Assembly (NCBI RefSeq): GCF_003055625.1
Contig: NZ_CP028811.1
Location: 3,348,001-3,412,000, forward strand
Direction: 5' to 3'
DNA from: Flavobacterium magnum
Lineage (GTDB): Bacteria > Bacteroidota > Bacteroidia > Flavobacteriales > Flavobacteriaceae
DNA: 64,000 bases
Positions within the stretch are counted from its first letter, which is position 1; each line of letters starts with the position of its first letter. Shown piece after piece: positions 16,909 through 25,018 of this stretch. The translations under genes and the position numbers were made by a program. Below the pieces are notes generated by a model, which was not told the origin of the DNA, ran no database searches, and worked only from the letters and a program-made list of their open reading frames with translations.

Positions 16909-17541
16909 CTATTCCTTCACTACGATAATCGTAGCTTTAAATCCTGTGGCAAGGTTCCAGTTTTTTGCCGAAATCACTTCGCCTTTATCATTGTAAACGA
17001 CGAGCTGTGCAGTATTGGGACCGGAAGTTCCCTGGTTGAGTGCCTCAAATTCGATGGTATTGAAGCCGGGAACCAAAGCCAGTTCAAATCCCTGGAATTC
17101 CCCGCCTAAGGTCACAATCGACCGTGCAATGATCCCGTTGGCAAAAATGCGGATCTGGTCGCCATCGACGAACTCATGGTCACGATACATGATGTTGACC
17201 GATCCCGAACTGGTCTTTACGTCGCCCAGATATTGGTCTTTACGGATGGCCTGTTGGTCTTCGGAAAGCGCATGCTGCCTATTGAGTTTGTCCTCGTAAG
17301 GTTTCCCCGGATCCACAAAGTCAGGTTGGTCCATCATCCCCTTTTTTGGCATTTCCGGCCAGGGTTTCACGGGTTCCGGCTTCTTGTCGAAAATACTGGG
17401 CGCCGGCGGTACGGGATTTTCATTCACGGGTGCATTGGTTGAGGTCCTTGCAGGCAATATCGGGGTAAACTTCTTCCCGACATCACCCTGAGCGTAGATC
17501 CCGCAGCTGCAAACCAATAAAAAGTACACCAAATGCTTCAT
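16909..17541 (-). CDS. exported protein of unknown function
   Basis: A 210-residue protein with a signal peptide (about 17 residues, ending GIYAQ). Residues 25-75 are rich in proline and charged residues and look disordered. The C-terminal 110 residues look like a compact beta domain (GSVNIMYRDHEFVDGDQIRI, then FELALVPGFNTIEFEALNQG, ending FKATIIVVKE). No T9SS sorting domain or lipobox is seen, so the periplasm is likely. It lies 47 bp downstream of the alpha-amylase gene on the same strand and may be co-transcribed. Family not recognised. Confidence 0.75.
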   Translation of the reverse strand: MKHLVYFLLVCSCGIYAQGDVGKKFTPILPARTSTNAPVNENPVPPAPSIFDKKPEPVKPWPEMPKKGMMDQPDFVDPGKPYEDKLNRQHALSEDQQAIRKDQYLGDVKTSSGSVNIMYRDHEFVDGDQIRIFANGIIARSIVTLGGEFQGFELALVPGFNTIEFEALNQGTSGPNTAQLVVYNDKGEVISAKNWNLATGFKATIIVVKE

Positions 17542-17588
17542 CCTGACACATAACGTTTGATCGCCTGTAAAATTATGAAATCCGGCAA

Positions 17589-19469
17589 TTACTTCAGCAG
17601 CTTAAACACGAATGATTCTGACGGGTTGATGGTCACTGCAATCGTACCCACACCGTTGTTGACGAAGAGCGTGGCACCTTCCTTGAGGTACAATTGGTCC
17701 TGCAGCCTGTAAGTACCGTCGCGCAACGACCAGTTCCGGATGACATCCGCAGGGATAATCAGGTTGAACTGGCTTTTTGTAACCCACGAAAAATTATTGA
17801 TGATCACGAGTTCTTCATTGTCGGACCATCTTACGAACGAATAAATCCCTTCACTGTATCCTTTTGTTTTCTTCCTGTTGATGCTTTGGATGTCCTGGTA
17901 CTTCCCCATCAACGCCTCGCTGGCAATGGTAAAGTTCAGCAACCTTGAATAAAAATCGCGCAGCTGCTTTTCCTCGGCCGACAGTTGCCCACCGTCAAAT
18001 TCCCCATTATTCATCCATCGCTGGTGGCTCGGAACGCCGATATAATCGAAGATAGACGTGCGCGTCGGTTTTCCGAATCCGGCATCCTCATTGGCCGCCT
18101 CACCTACCTCCTGACCAAAATATATCATCGTGGGTGAACTTCCCACGGTAGCCGAATACACCATCAGCGGCTTGCCCTTTTCAGCAGTGCCTGCAAATGC
18201 ATCACTGGCCAGTCGTTGCTCATCGTGGTTATCGAGGAAATGCAGCATGTGTTGCTCGATGTCTCCCAGTCCCAATTGGATTTCAGCCAGCGGATCCGGG
18301 AGGCTTTTGCCCTGAATCACCGCTTTTAGCCTGTCGTAGGTTTCGACCTTATCATACAGGTAATCCATTTTACCGAACTGTATGTAATTACGGTATTCTT
18401 TCGGATTGTAGACTTCAGCCATCAGGAAAGCCTCCGGATTGCGCATTTTTATGGCGGAATTCATGTAGCTCCAGAATTCATAAGGCACCATTTCCGCCAT
18501 GTCGTAACGGAAACCGTCTACGCCCATTGCGGTCCAATACAAGGCAATGTCACGGAACTTCTTCCAGGAATCCGGTACATCCTTACCTTCCCAGAACCGA
18601 TAGTGCTCTTCATATGGCCGACCGCCGAGTGCCTGCGGCATTTCCGGAAAATCTTTCCGTCCGTCAGGCCGCACGCCATAATTGACTTTTACGGTTTCGT
18701 ACCAATCGTCGATCCCGGGTTGCGGCTCGCGCGACCCATTGCCGGTCCATTTGGCCGGGTTCTCGTTAAATTTCCTGTCTGACAACGGGTTCTTCTCGCC
18801 ATTAAGCGGCTTGTAGCTTTCCGAAACCGGCACCTGGAACGCCTTGCCCGGAATGTAATAAAAATTGTTGTCGCGCTTGTATTCTACCGAGGTGTCGTCA
18901 TCCGCTCCGAAATCCCTGACGCCTTTGGGATTTGATTTTCCTTCATATTTGCGGGCAATGTGGTTTGGCACAATGTCGATGATGACTTTCATGCCGTGCT
19001 TGTGCGTACGGGCAATCAGTGCCTGGAATTCCTGCAGCCTTTGCGAAGGGTCGTCGGCGAGATCCGGGTCGACATTATAGTAATCCTTCACGGCATACGG
19101 TGATCCGGCGCGTCCTTTGACGACGTCCGGGTCATCATTGGAAATGCCGTAGGCCGTATAATCGGACACCATCGCATGATGTGGCACACCGGTATACCAT
19201 ATGTGCGTGACGCCTAATTTTTTAATTTCAGACAATGCACGGTCGGTAAAATCGCTGAACTTGCCTACGCCGTTTTGCTCCTTGGTACCCCAGGCCCTGT
19301 TCAGTGTTTTCTTATTTCCGAAAAGTCTGGTAAAAACCTGATACACGACCGCTTTCCTTTGCGGGGCGGCAGCTTCCTTTTTCTTATCCGGCATAGCTTT
19401 TGTCTTTTTATCCTGTGCTGAGGCCGTGATGGCACACAGGATCAGCGCAGCAGTCAGAATTTTTTTCAT
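17589..19469 (-). CDS. exported GH13 alpha-amylase-family glycosidase
   Basis: A 626-residue glycoside hydrolase family 13 protein that should cleave or rearrange alpha-glucosidic bonds, probably in the periplasm. An N-terminal signal peptide (about 18 residues, ITASAQ) precedes the catalytic barrel. The conserved regions are present: DIVPNH, GFRYDMAE with the nucleophile aspartate, LMAEVYN with the acid/base glutamate, and FLDNHDEQ with the transition-state aspartate. The C-terminal 90 residues are the usual beta-sandwich domain. No SusC/SusD genes or other glycan genes are close, so it is not part of a visible starch locus; whether substrate is starch, maltodextrin or glycogen is open. Confidence 0.92.
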   Translation of the reverse strand: MKKILTAALILCAITASAQDKKTKAMPDKKKEAAAPQRKAVVYQVFTRLFGNKKTLNRAWGTKEQNGVGKFSDFTDRALSEIKKLGVTHIWYTGVPHHAMVSDYTAYGISNDDPDVVKGRAGSPYAVKDYYNVDPDLADDPSQRLQEFQALIARTHKHGMKVIIDIVPNHIARKYEGKSNPKGVRDFGADDDTSVEYKRDNNFYYIPGKAFQVPVSESYKPLNGEKNPLSDRKFNENPAKWTGNGSREPQPGIDDWYETVKVNYGVRPDGRKDFPEMPQALGGRPYEEHYRFWEGKDVPDSWKKFRDIALYWTAMGVDGFRYDMAEMVPYEFWSYMNSAIKMRNPEAFLMAEVYNPKEYRNYIQFGKMDYLYDKVETYDRLKAVIQGKSLPDPLAEIQLGLGDIEQHMLHFLDNHDEQRLASDAFAGTAEKGKPLMVYSATVGSSPTMIYFGQEVGEAANEDAGFGKPTRTSIFDYIGVPSHQRWMNNGEFDGGQLSAEEKQLRDFYSRLLNFTIASEALMGKYQDIQSINRKKTKGYSEGIYSFVRWSDNEELVIINNFSWVTKSQFNLIIPADVIRNWSLRDGTYRLQDQLYLKEGATLFVNNGVGTIAVTINPSESFVFKLLK

Positions 19470-19489
19470 TGTAATGCATGTGTTGGATG

Positions 19490-19497
19490 CAAATATA
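19490..19497 (-). promoter_or_regulatory. -7 element of the alpha-amylase gene
   Basis: On the minus strand the bases read TATATTTG, a perfect TAnnTTTG, 20 bases before the ATG. No TTG is seen at the right distance upstream. Confidence 0.5.
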
Positions 19498-19627
19498 GGA
19501 GAAAGATCGGAAGTTCTCCGTCCGGGGTGCTGAGAAGTATCGTGAACGATTTTTTTGGCTTACGATACTGTGCGCCAGTAGTTCCTTAATTCTTTCCCAA
19601 TAAAAATGCGTATTGGTACATTTTACT

Positions 19628-19635
19628 TAAATTTG
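19628..19635 (+). promoter_or_regulatory. -7 element of the OstA-like gene
   Basis: TAAATTTG is a perfect TAnnTTTG, 18 bases before the chosen TTG start at 19654. The nearest TTG upstream (19613-19615) is only 12 bases away, too close for the usual spacing. Confidence 0.45.
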
Positions 19636-19653
19636 GCGAAAAAATAAGATCCG

Positions 19654-21288
19654 TTGAAAAATTACTTTTTCTTCCTGGCCTGTTCCCTGTTTTTATTGTC
19701 GGTCATGCCTGCTTTTGCACAAAAAGGCAAGCCCATCGTGATCGAATACGCAGATCATTTTGACATCGATGAAGCGAAACTTCCGGATGTGGCGTTGCTG
19801 ACCGGCAATGTCCGCGTAAACCACGACGGTGTTATCATGACGTGCAATAAGGCTTATTTTTTCAAGAAGGAAAACTATCTCAAAGCATTTGGCGCGTTCC
19901 ACATGGTCCAGGGCGACACGCTGCACATGACCAGCGACTACGCCGAATACAATGGCAATGTGAAACAGGCCCTCGCGACCGGTAATCCGGTTTTACGCAC
20001 GCCTGACATGACCCTGACGACCGACACGATTCATTTTGACCGCAATATCCAGCAGGCCTATTACAACACCCCGGGAACCATAGTCAATAAGGAAAACACG
20101 CTTAAAAGTAAGTCCGGCCGTTATTATGCAAAGGAAAAGAAGTTCCAGTTCCTGACCGCGGTTACCATTACCAATCCGAAATACGTAATCAAATCCAACC
20201 ACCTGGACTACTACAGCAATTCGGGACACGCTTACCTTTTCGGGCCTTCGACCATCACGAGCGACAAGGATTATATTTATACCGAAAAGGGATTTTATGA
20301 CAACAAGAAAAATGTCGGGCATTTCCTGTCCAAATCGTACATCAGGTATAAGGACCGCCTCATCGAAGGCGATAGTTTGTATTATGACCGTACCAGGGAA
20401 TTCGCGTCGGCGAGCCGCAATGTAAAAATCACCGATTCGATTAACAAAGGACTTGTAAAAGGCCATTATGCCGAAATTTTCAAGGCCAAGGATTCGATGT
20501 TCGTCACCAGGCGCGCCGTAGCCATCAACCTGCTGGAGAATGATTCGGTATACATACACGGCAAGAGGCTCCTCATTACCGGAAAACCGGAAAACCGTGT
20601 CATCCGTGCGTTCGATAATGCGCGTTTCTACAAAAGCGACATGAGCGGCAAGTGCGACTCAATTCATTCGAGTCAGAAGGACGCGCTGACCAAACTCATC
20701 GGCAGGCCGATTATCTGGAATGGCAAAAACCAGCTTACCGGCGATGTGATGCATTTAATCGGAAACAACAACACCGAAAAACTTGACTCCCTCAAGGTGC
20801 TCAACAATGCGTTTATTATTGCGAAAGATACGGTCGGCAATGGTTTCAACCAGGTGAAGGGTGTCAATCTTTATGGAAAGTTTAAGGACAATAAGCTGGA
20901 TGAGGCCGATGTGGTCAAAAATACTGAAATCGTCTATTTCATGCGAAATGACCAGCAGGAACTCATTGGCATCAATAAAAGCGTCAGCAGCAGAATAAAC
21001 CTCAGGCTCAAGGATAATGAGATTGATGAGATTACGCAATTCGACAAGCCGGACAGCGATTTGTATCCCGAAAGCAAATTACCTGAAAACGCGCGTAAAC
21101 TCCGTGGATTTATCTGGCGCGAAGACGAGCGCATCAAGTCGAAAGACGACATCTTTCCCGCAGAGGAAAATGAACTGGATGCCAAAATCCAGGCTGATAA
21201 AAAGAAACAGGAGCTGAAGCCTGACCAGCCCATGAAAGTACGGAAGGAGACGAAGGATTATGACAAGAACAATCCCAAACAGCCGTAG
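19654..21288 (+). CDS. OstA/LptA-like organic-solvent-tolerance protein
   Basis: A 544-residue protein. The start is a TTG that leads directly into a signal peptide ending PAFAQ; no better ATG precedes it. Residues 25-450 are built of short beta repeats typical of the OstA/LptA jelly-roll fold (LTGNVRVNHDGVIMTCNKAY, SDYAEYNGNVKQALATGNP). LptA-type proteins carry lipopolysaccharide across the periplasm; this long Bacteroidota form is presumed to do the same. The C-terminal 80 residues are highly charged and lysine-rich and look disordered. The aminotransferase gene follows 101 bp later. Confidence 0.87.
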   Translation: MKNYFFFLACSLFLLSVMPAFAQKGKPIVIEYADHFDIDEAKLPDVALLTGNVRVNHDGVIMTCNKAYFFKKENYLKAFGAFHMVQGDTLHMTSDYAEYNGNVKQALATGNPVLRTPDMTLTTDTIHFDRNIQQAYYNTPGTIVNKENTLKSKSGRYYAKEKKFQFLTAVTITNPKYVIKSNHLDYYSNSGHAYLFGPSTITSDKDYIYTEKGFYDNKKNVGHFLSKSYIRYKDRLIEGDSLYYDRTREFASASRNVKITDSINKGLVKGHYAEIFKAKDSMFVTRRAVAINLLENDSVYIHGKRLLITGKPENRVIRAFDNARFYKSDMSGKCDSIHSSQKDALTKLIGRPIIWNGKNQLTGDVMHLIGNNNTEKLDSLKVLNNAFIIAKDTVGNGFNQVKGVNLYGKFKDNKLDEADVVKNTEIVYFMRNDQQELIGINKSVSSRINLRLKDNEIDEITQFDKPDSDLYPESKLPENARKLRGFIWREDERIKSKDDIFPAEENELDAKIQADKKKQELKPDQPMKVRKETKDYDKNNPKQP

Positions 21289-21389
21289 GAAACAGCAGGT
21301 TATCAACCTATCGATACAGGCTAACAATACAGCCACAAAATAATGGCTGCCCTATTTTCTGACGATTACCTATTTTAATTACGATCACC

Positions 21390-22583
21390 ATGCTTAATGA
21401 TTTCCTCAAATATCAGGCACAAACCTCCCCATACCCGCTCGGGATGGAAGTGTCGCATGCCGACGGTTCCTATATATATGATGTAAACGGCAAGCCATTT
21501 CTCGATTTTGTCGCCGGAGTGTCTGCGGTTTCCGTCGGGCATCGGAACCCGCGTGTGAATGACGCGATCAAAGCGCAACTCGATAAGTATTCGCATGTCA
21601 TGGTGTATGGCGAATACGCGCAGGATCCGGCGGTAGCCTATTGCAAAATGCTCGTCTCCCACCTGCCCGCAACTCTCGATAAAGTCTATCTCGTCAATTC
21701 AGGTACCGAAGCCACGGAAGGCGCTTTAAAACTCGCCCGACGTGTCACCGGGCGCAGCCAGCTGGTCTCATGCCACAATGCCTACCATGGCAATACTATG
21801 GGCTCGATGAGCGTCATGGGCTTCGAAGAACGAAAACAGATTTTCAGGCCATTGGTTCCCGACGTCGATTTCATCAATTTCAACAGCGAAGCGGATTTGC
21901 AAAAAATTACACACAAGACTGCAGGCGTCATCCTCGAAAGCATACAGGGTGGTGCCGGTTTTATACAGCCTGAAAACGGCTTCCTGCGAAAGGTACGTGA
22001 GCGCTGTAGCGAGGTGGGCGCAATCCTGATCGTGGATGAAATCCAGCCCGGGTTTGGCCGCACGGGGAAATTATTCGGTTTTGAAAACTATGACGCCGTC
22101 CCCGACGTAATTATTATTGGTAAAGGAATGGGCGGCGGCATGCCTGTAGGCGGTTTCGTCGCTTCTTCAAAAATGATGGATTTGCTGAGCCATGACCCTA
22201 AGCTGGGACACATCACGACCTTCGGCGGACATCCTGTCATAGCGGCAGCCTGCCTCGCCACCCTCCGCGAAATCACCGAAACCGGGCTGATGCCGCAGGC
22301 TTTGGAAAAAGAAACCCTGATACGGTCGCTTTTGGTCCATCCTTTGATAACAGAGATACGCGGAAAAGGTTTGATGCTCGCCGCGATGACGCCATCGGCT
22401 GAGATGACCAACCGCGTAATTTTACGCTGCCAGGAAAAAGGGCTCATTCTGTTCTGGCTGCTCTTTGAAGGACGTGCGATCAGGATTACACCGCCGTTGA
22501 CGATATCAGAGGCGGAAATCCGTAAAGGCTGCGCCATCATCCTTGACACATTGGATGAGATAATGAACGATGTTGTTAATTAA
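21390..22583 (+). CDS. class III PLP aminotransferase (acetylornithine/ornithine type)
   Basis: A 397-residue pyridoxal-phosphate enzyme of aminotransferase class III. Residues shown: LVNSGTEATEGALKLAR (cofactor phosphate site), ILIVDEIQPGFGRTGK with the aspartate that contacts the PLP ring nitrogen, and VIIIGKGMGGGMPVGG with the Schiff-base lysine. Closest types are acetylornithine, ornithine or 4-aminobutyrate aminotransferases. No arginine genes are nearby, and the conserved neighbour in this window is the OstA-like gene, so the substrate is left open. Confidence 0.88.
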   Translation: MLNDFLKYQAQTSPYPLGMEVSHADGSYIYDVNGKPFLDFVAGVSAVSVGHRNPRVNDAIKAQLDKYSHVMVYGEYAQDPAVAYCKMLVSHLPATLDKVYLVNSGTEATEGALKLARRVTGRSQLVSCHNAYHGNTMGSMSVMGFEERKQIFRPLVPDVDFINFNSEADLQKITHKTAGVILESIQGGAGFIQPENGFLRKVRERCSEVGAILIVDEIQPGFGRTGKLFGFENYDAVPDVIIIGKGMGGGMPVGGFVASSKMMDLLSHDPKLGHITTFGGHPVIAAACLATLREITETGLMPQALEKETLIRSLLVHPLITEIRGKGLMLAAMTPSAEMTNRVILRCQEKGLILFWLLFEGRAIRITPPLTISEAEIRKGCAIILDTLDEIMNDVVN

Positions 22584-22667
22584 GTTGTTCACAACAATAA
22601 ATTTCCAAAACCGTTTTAACGATATCGTTACCTACTTTTAGTTAGGATAATTTTAAAGATAAGAAGT

Positions 22668-24062
22668 ATGCAATTAAGCAACGAAGAAGAAGACTACAAT
22701 TTATCCTTATCCAGATTCGAGTCAATGTTGAAAACCAACAAGGTACTCTTTTTTGACTCTGAGGAATTTGAAGAAATTATCCTTCATTACCTCGACATGG
22801 GTAAAGCGTCGTTAGCAAAAAAAGCCTTAAAATTAGCACTGGAACAGCATCCCAAATCCACAGGCCTCAAGCTTGTGCAGGTAGAAATGCTGGTCTATGA
22901 TGATAAACTCGATGCAGCCGAAAAGCTGTTGAACGAACTGTTTGCGATTGAACCGCATAACGAAGAAATCTATATACAGAAAGCAAGCATTTACTCGAAA
23001 CGCGATGATCACGAAAAAGCGGTCGAATTTCTAAAAACCGCGCTGCAATATACTGACGACTATGCCGATGTGTACAATCTCATGGGCATGGAATACCTTT
23101 TTATGGACAACCTTGAAATGGCAAAAGACAGTTTTATCCGATGCCTTGAGGAGGATTTTGAAGACCAGGCCGCCTTGTATAATGTGGTGTACTGCTTCGA
23201 ATTCCTGGATCAAAACCAGGAGGCCATTGATTATCTTGCCAAATATATCGAACGCAATCCATACAGTGAAATCGCCTGGCATCAGACGGGCCGGCTCCAT
23301 TACGGACTCAAGGAGTATGAAAAGGCATTGCGCGCATTCGATTATGCCACGCTGATTGATGACGAATTCCTTGGCGCGTTCATGGAAAAGGCCAAATCGC
23401 TTGAAAGGCTTAAGCGCTTCGAAGAGGCGATTGAGGCATATAGCCGCACTATCGAATTGGAAGATCCGACATCTTATGCTTTGCTGCGCATCGGCAAGTG
23501 CCATGAACGGCTGGGCAATAAGGCACTGGCATTGAAATTTTACAACAAGACCGTGCATGAAGATCCGCTGCTGGACAAAGGCTGGATCGCAATCACCGAC
23601 TTTTACGTACGCCAGAAAAATTTCCAGAAAGCGTTGTTCTACGTCAATAAGGCACTGAATATCGACAACCAGAATCGCCTGTACTGGAAGCGTTACGCCA
23701 CAATCAACAGGGAAATGAACTTCTTTGAAGAGGCAGAATTCGGGTACCGGAAAGCAGTTGAATTTGGCGATACCGAGCTGGACACCTGGCTGTTTTGGGT
23801 AGACATACTGCAGTTCCTTGGCGAATTTGAGACTGCTATTGATACGTTGTTGCAGGCTTCGGAGTATTTCACCGACTCTTATGAAGTGGAATACCGCCTC
23901 GCCGGATTGTATTTTATGTTGCATGAGGACACCAAAGGTAAATTCCACATCGCAAACGCCTTGCGCCACAGCTTCGAAAATCATGTCATGCTTGAGGAGC
24001 TTTTCCCGGTGATCTGGACGCGGAAAATCGTGCAGAATGCCATCAACAAATACAGAAAATAA
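22668..24062 (+). CDS. tetratricopeptide repeat protein
   Basis: A 464-residue protein made almost wholly of TPR helical pairs, about ten to twelve repeats, for example near residues 62-90, 96-128, 130-162 and 265-297 (ALLRIGKCHERLGNKALALK). No signal peptide or membrane helix is seen, so it is probably cytosolic and serves as a protein-binding scaffold. It is followed after a terminator by aroE and the DUF349 gene, an arrangement that I associate with Flavobacteriaceae. A TACTTTTA element at 22633-22640 could be its -7 box. Confidence 0.87.
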   Translation: MQLSNEEEDYNLSLSRFESMLKTNKVLFFDSEEFEEIILHYLDMGKASLAKKALKLALEQHPKSTGLKLVQVEMLVYDDKLDAAEKLLNELFAIEPHNEEIYIQKASIYSKRDDHEKAVEFLKTALQYTDDYADVYNLMGMEYLFMDNLEMAKDSFIRCLEEDFEDQAALYNVVYCFEFLDQNQEAIDYLAKYIERNPYSEIAWHQTGRLHYGLKEYEKALRAFDYATLIDDEFLGAFMEKAKSLERLKRFEEAIEAYSRTIELEDPTSYALLRIGKCHERLGNKALALKFYNKTVHEDPLLDKGWIAITDFYVRQKNFQKALFYVNKALNIDNQNRLYWKRYATINREMNFFEEAEFGYRKAVEFGDTELDTWLFWVDILQFLGEFETAIDTLLQASEYFTDSYEVEYRLAGLYFMLHEDTKGKFHIANALRHSFENHVMLEELFPVIWTRKIVQNAINKYRK

Positions 24063-24079
24063 TATTTTTATACATTGAG

Positions 24080-24121
24080 AACTATTCTTTGGTGAATCCT
24101 TAGCCAAAGGATAGTTTTTTT
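24080..24121 (+). terminator. terminator after the TPR gene
   Basis: A 13-bp stem with one mismatch on DNA that becomes a G-U pair in RNA, left 24080-24092 and right 24104-24116, 11-base loop, then a T-run. Confidence 0.88.
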
Positions 24122-24134
24122 ATAGCCCATCACC

Positions 24135-24878
24135 ATGTCAGATTTCAGGCAGTTCGGCCTTATTGGCCGGAACATCGATTACTCGTTTTCAAAATCCTAT
24201 TTTACGGAAAAGTTCCTCAGCGAAGGCCTCGAGGGCAACACGTATCAAAACTTCGACATCCCTGACATTACAGATTTCCAGGATGTCATTGAAAACAACC
24301 CGGACCTGAGCGGACTCAATGTCACGATACCTTACAAATCATCGGTTATTCCATTCCTTGATAAATTGTCGAAAAAGGCCAATGCCATCGGTGCCGTCAA
24401 TACGATAAAATTTACCAAAAAAGGGAAACTCAAGGGGTACAACACCGATTGGTACGGATTCACCAAGTCCATCGAACCGCTGCTAAAACCCGAACATCAA
24501 AAGGCCCTGATCCTGGGCACCGGAGGCGCTGCAAAAGCGGTCTCGTTTGCTTTGGAAAATCTCGGCATCGGGCATGTATTTGTATCCCGCAACGAAGGCC
24601 CGAATACCATAACTTATGAACAAGTATCGCCTTATATGATGGGCGAATACCTGCTTGTAATCCATTGCACGCCATTGGGCACCAGCCCTGAAGTGGATAA
24701 GTATCCTAACATACCGTATGATTGTTTCACGCCCTCGCATATCGCTTACGACCTGATTTACAACCCCTCCGAAACGACATTTCTCAGGAAAGCGGCCGCG
24801 TTCGGGGCGGTGACCAAAAATGGTTATGACATGTTGGTTTTCCAGGCGGAGAAAGCATGGGAAATCTGGAATTCGTGA
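24135..24878 (+). CDS. aroE: shikimate dehydrogenase
   Basis: A 247-residue NADP-dependent enzyme of the shikimate pathway that reduces 3-dehydroshikimate to shikimate. The substrate domain carries FSKSYF (the family has the SxS shikimate motif here) and NVTIPYKSSVIPFLD with the catalytic lysine, then GAVNTI and YNTDWYG with the catalytic aspartate. The nucleotide-binding loop is ILGTGGAAKAV. The protein is slightly shorter than E. coli AroE (272), as is usual for Bacteroidota. It begins 14 bp after the terminator of the TPR gene. Confidence 0.95.
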   Translation: MSDFRQFGLIGRNIDYSFSKSYFTEKFLSEGLEGNTYQNFDIPDITDFQDVIENNPDLSGLNVTIPYKSSVIPFLDKLSKKANAIGAVNTIKFTKKGKLKGYNTDWYGFTKSIEPLLKPEHQKALILGTGGAAKAVSFALENLGIGHVFVSRNEGPNTITYEQVSPYMMGEYLLVIHCTPLGTSPEVDKYPNIPYDCFTPSHIAYDLIYNPSETTFLRKAAAFGAVTKNGYDMLVFQAEKAWEIWNS

Positions 24879-25018
24879 TCCGGCCTGAGTTTGTTTGCCT
24901 GTAAGAATTTGATTAAATGTAGGGCCTGAGGCTTTTATATCAAGGTTTTTCTTTGAATTTTGAACTGCCTTTACTACCTTACGCCCTCAAAAATTACGAA
25001 CGTTATACATTTTAAAAA

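Noticed and set aside
23031..24107. Long minus-strand open frame of 358 codons opposite the TPR gene
   Set aside because: Composition is an antisense reflection of the TPR codons; no family features and no start signals.
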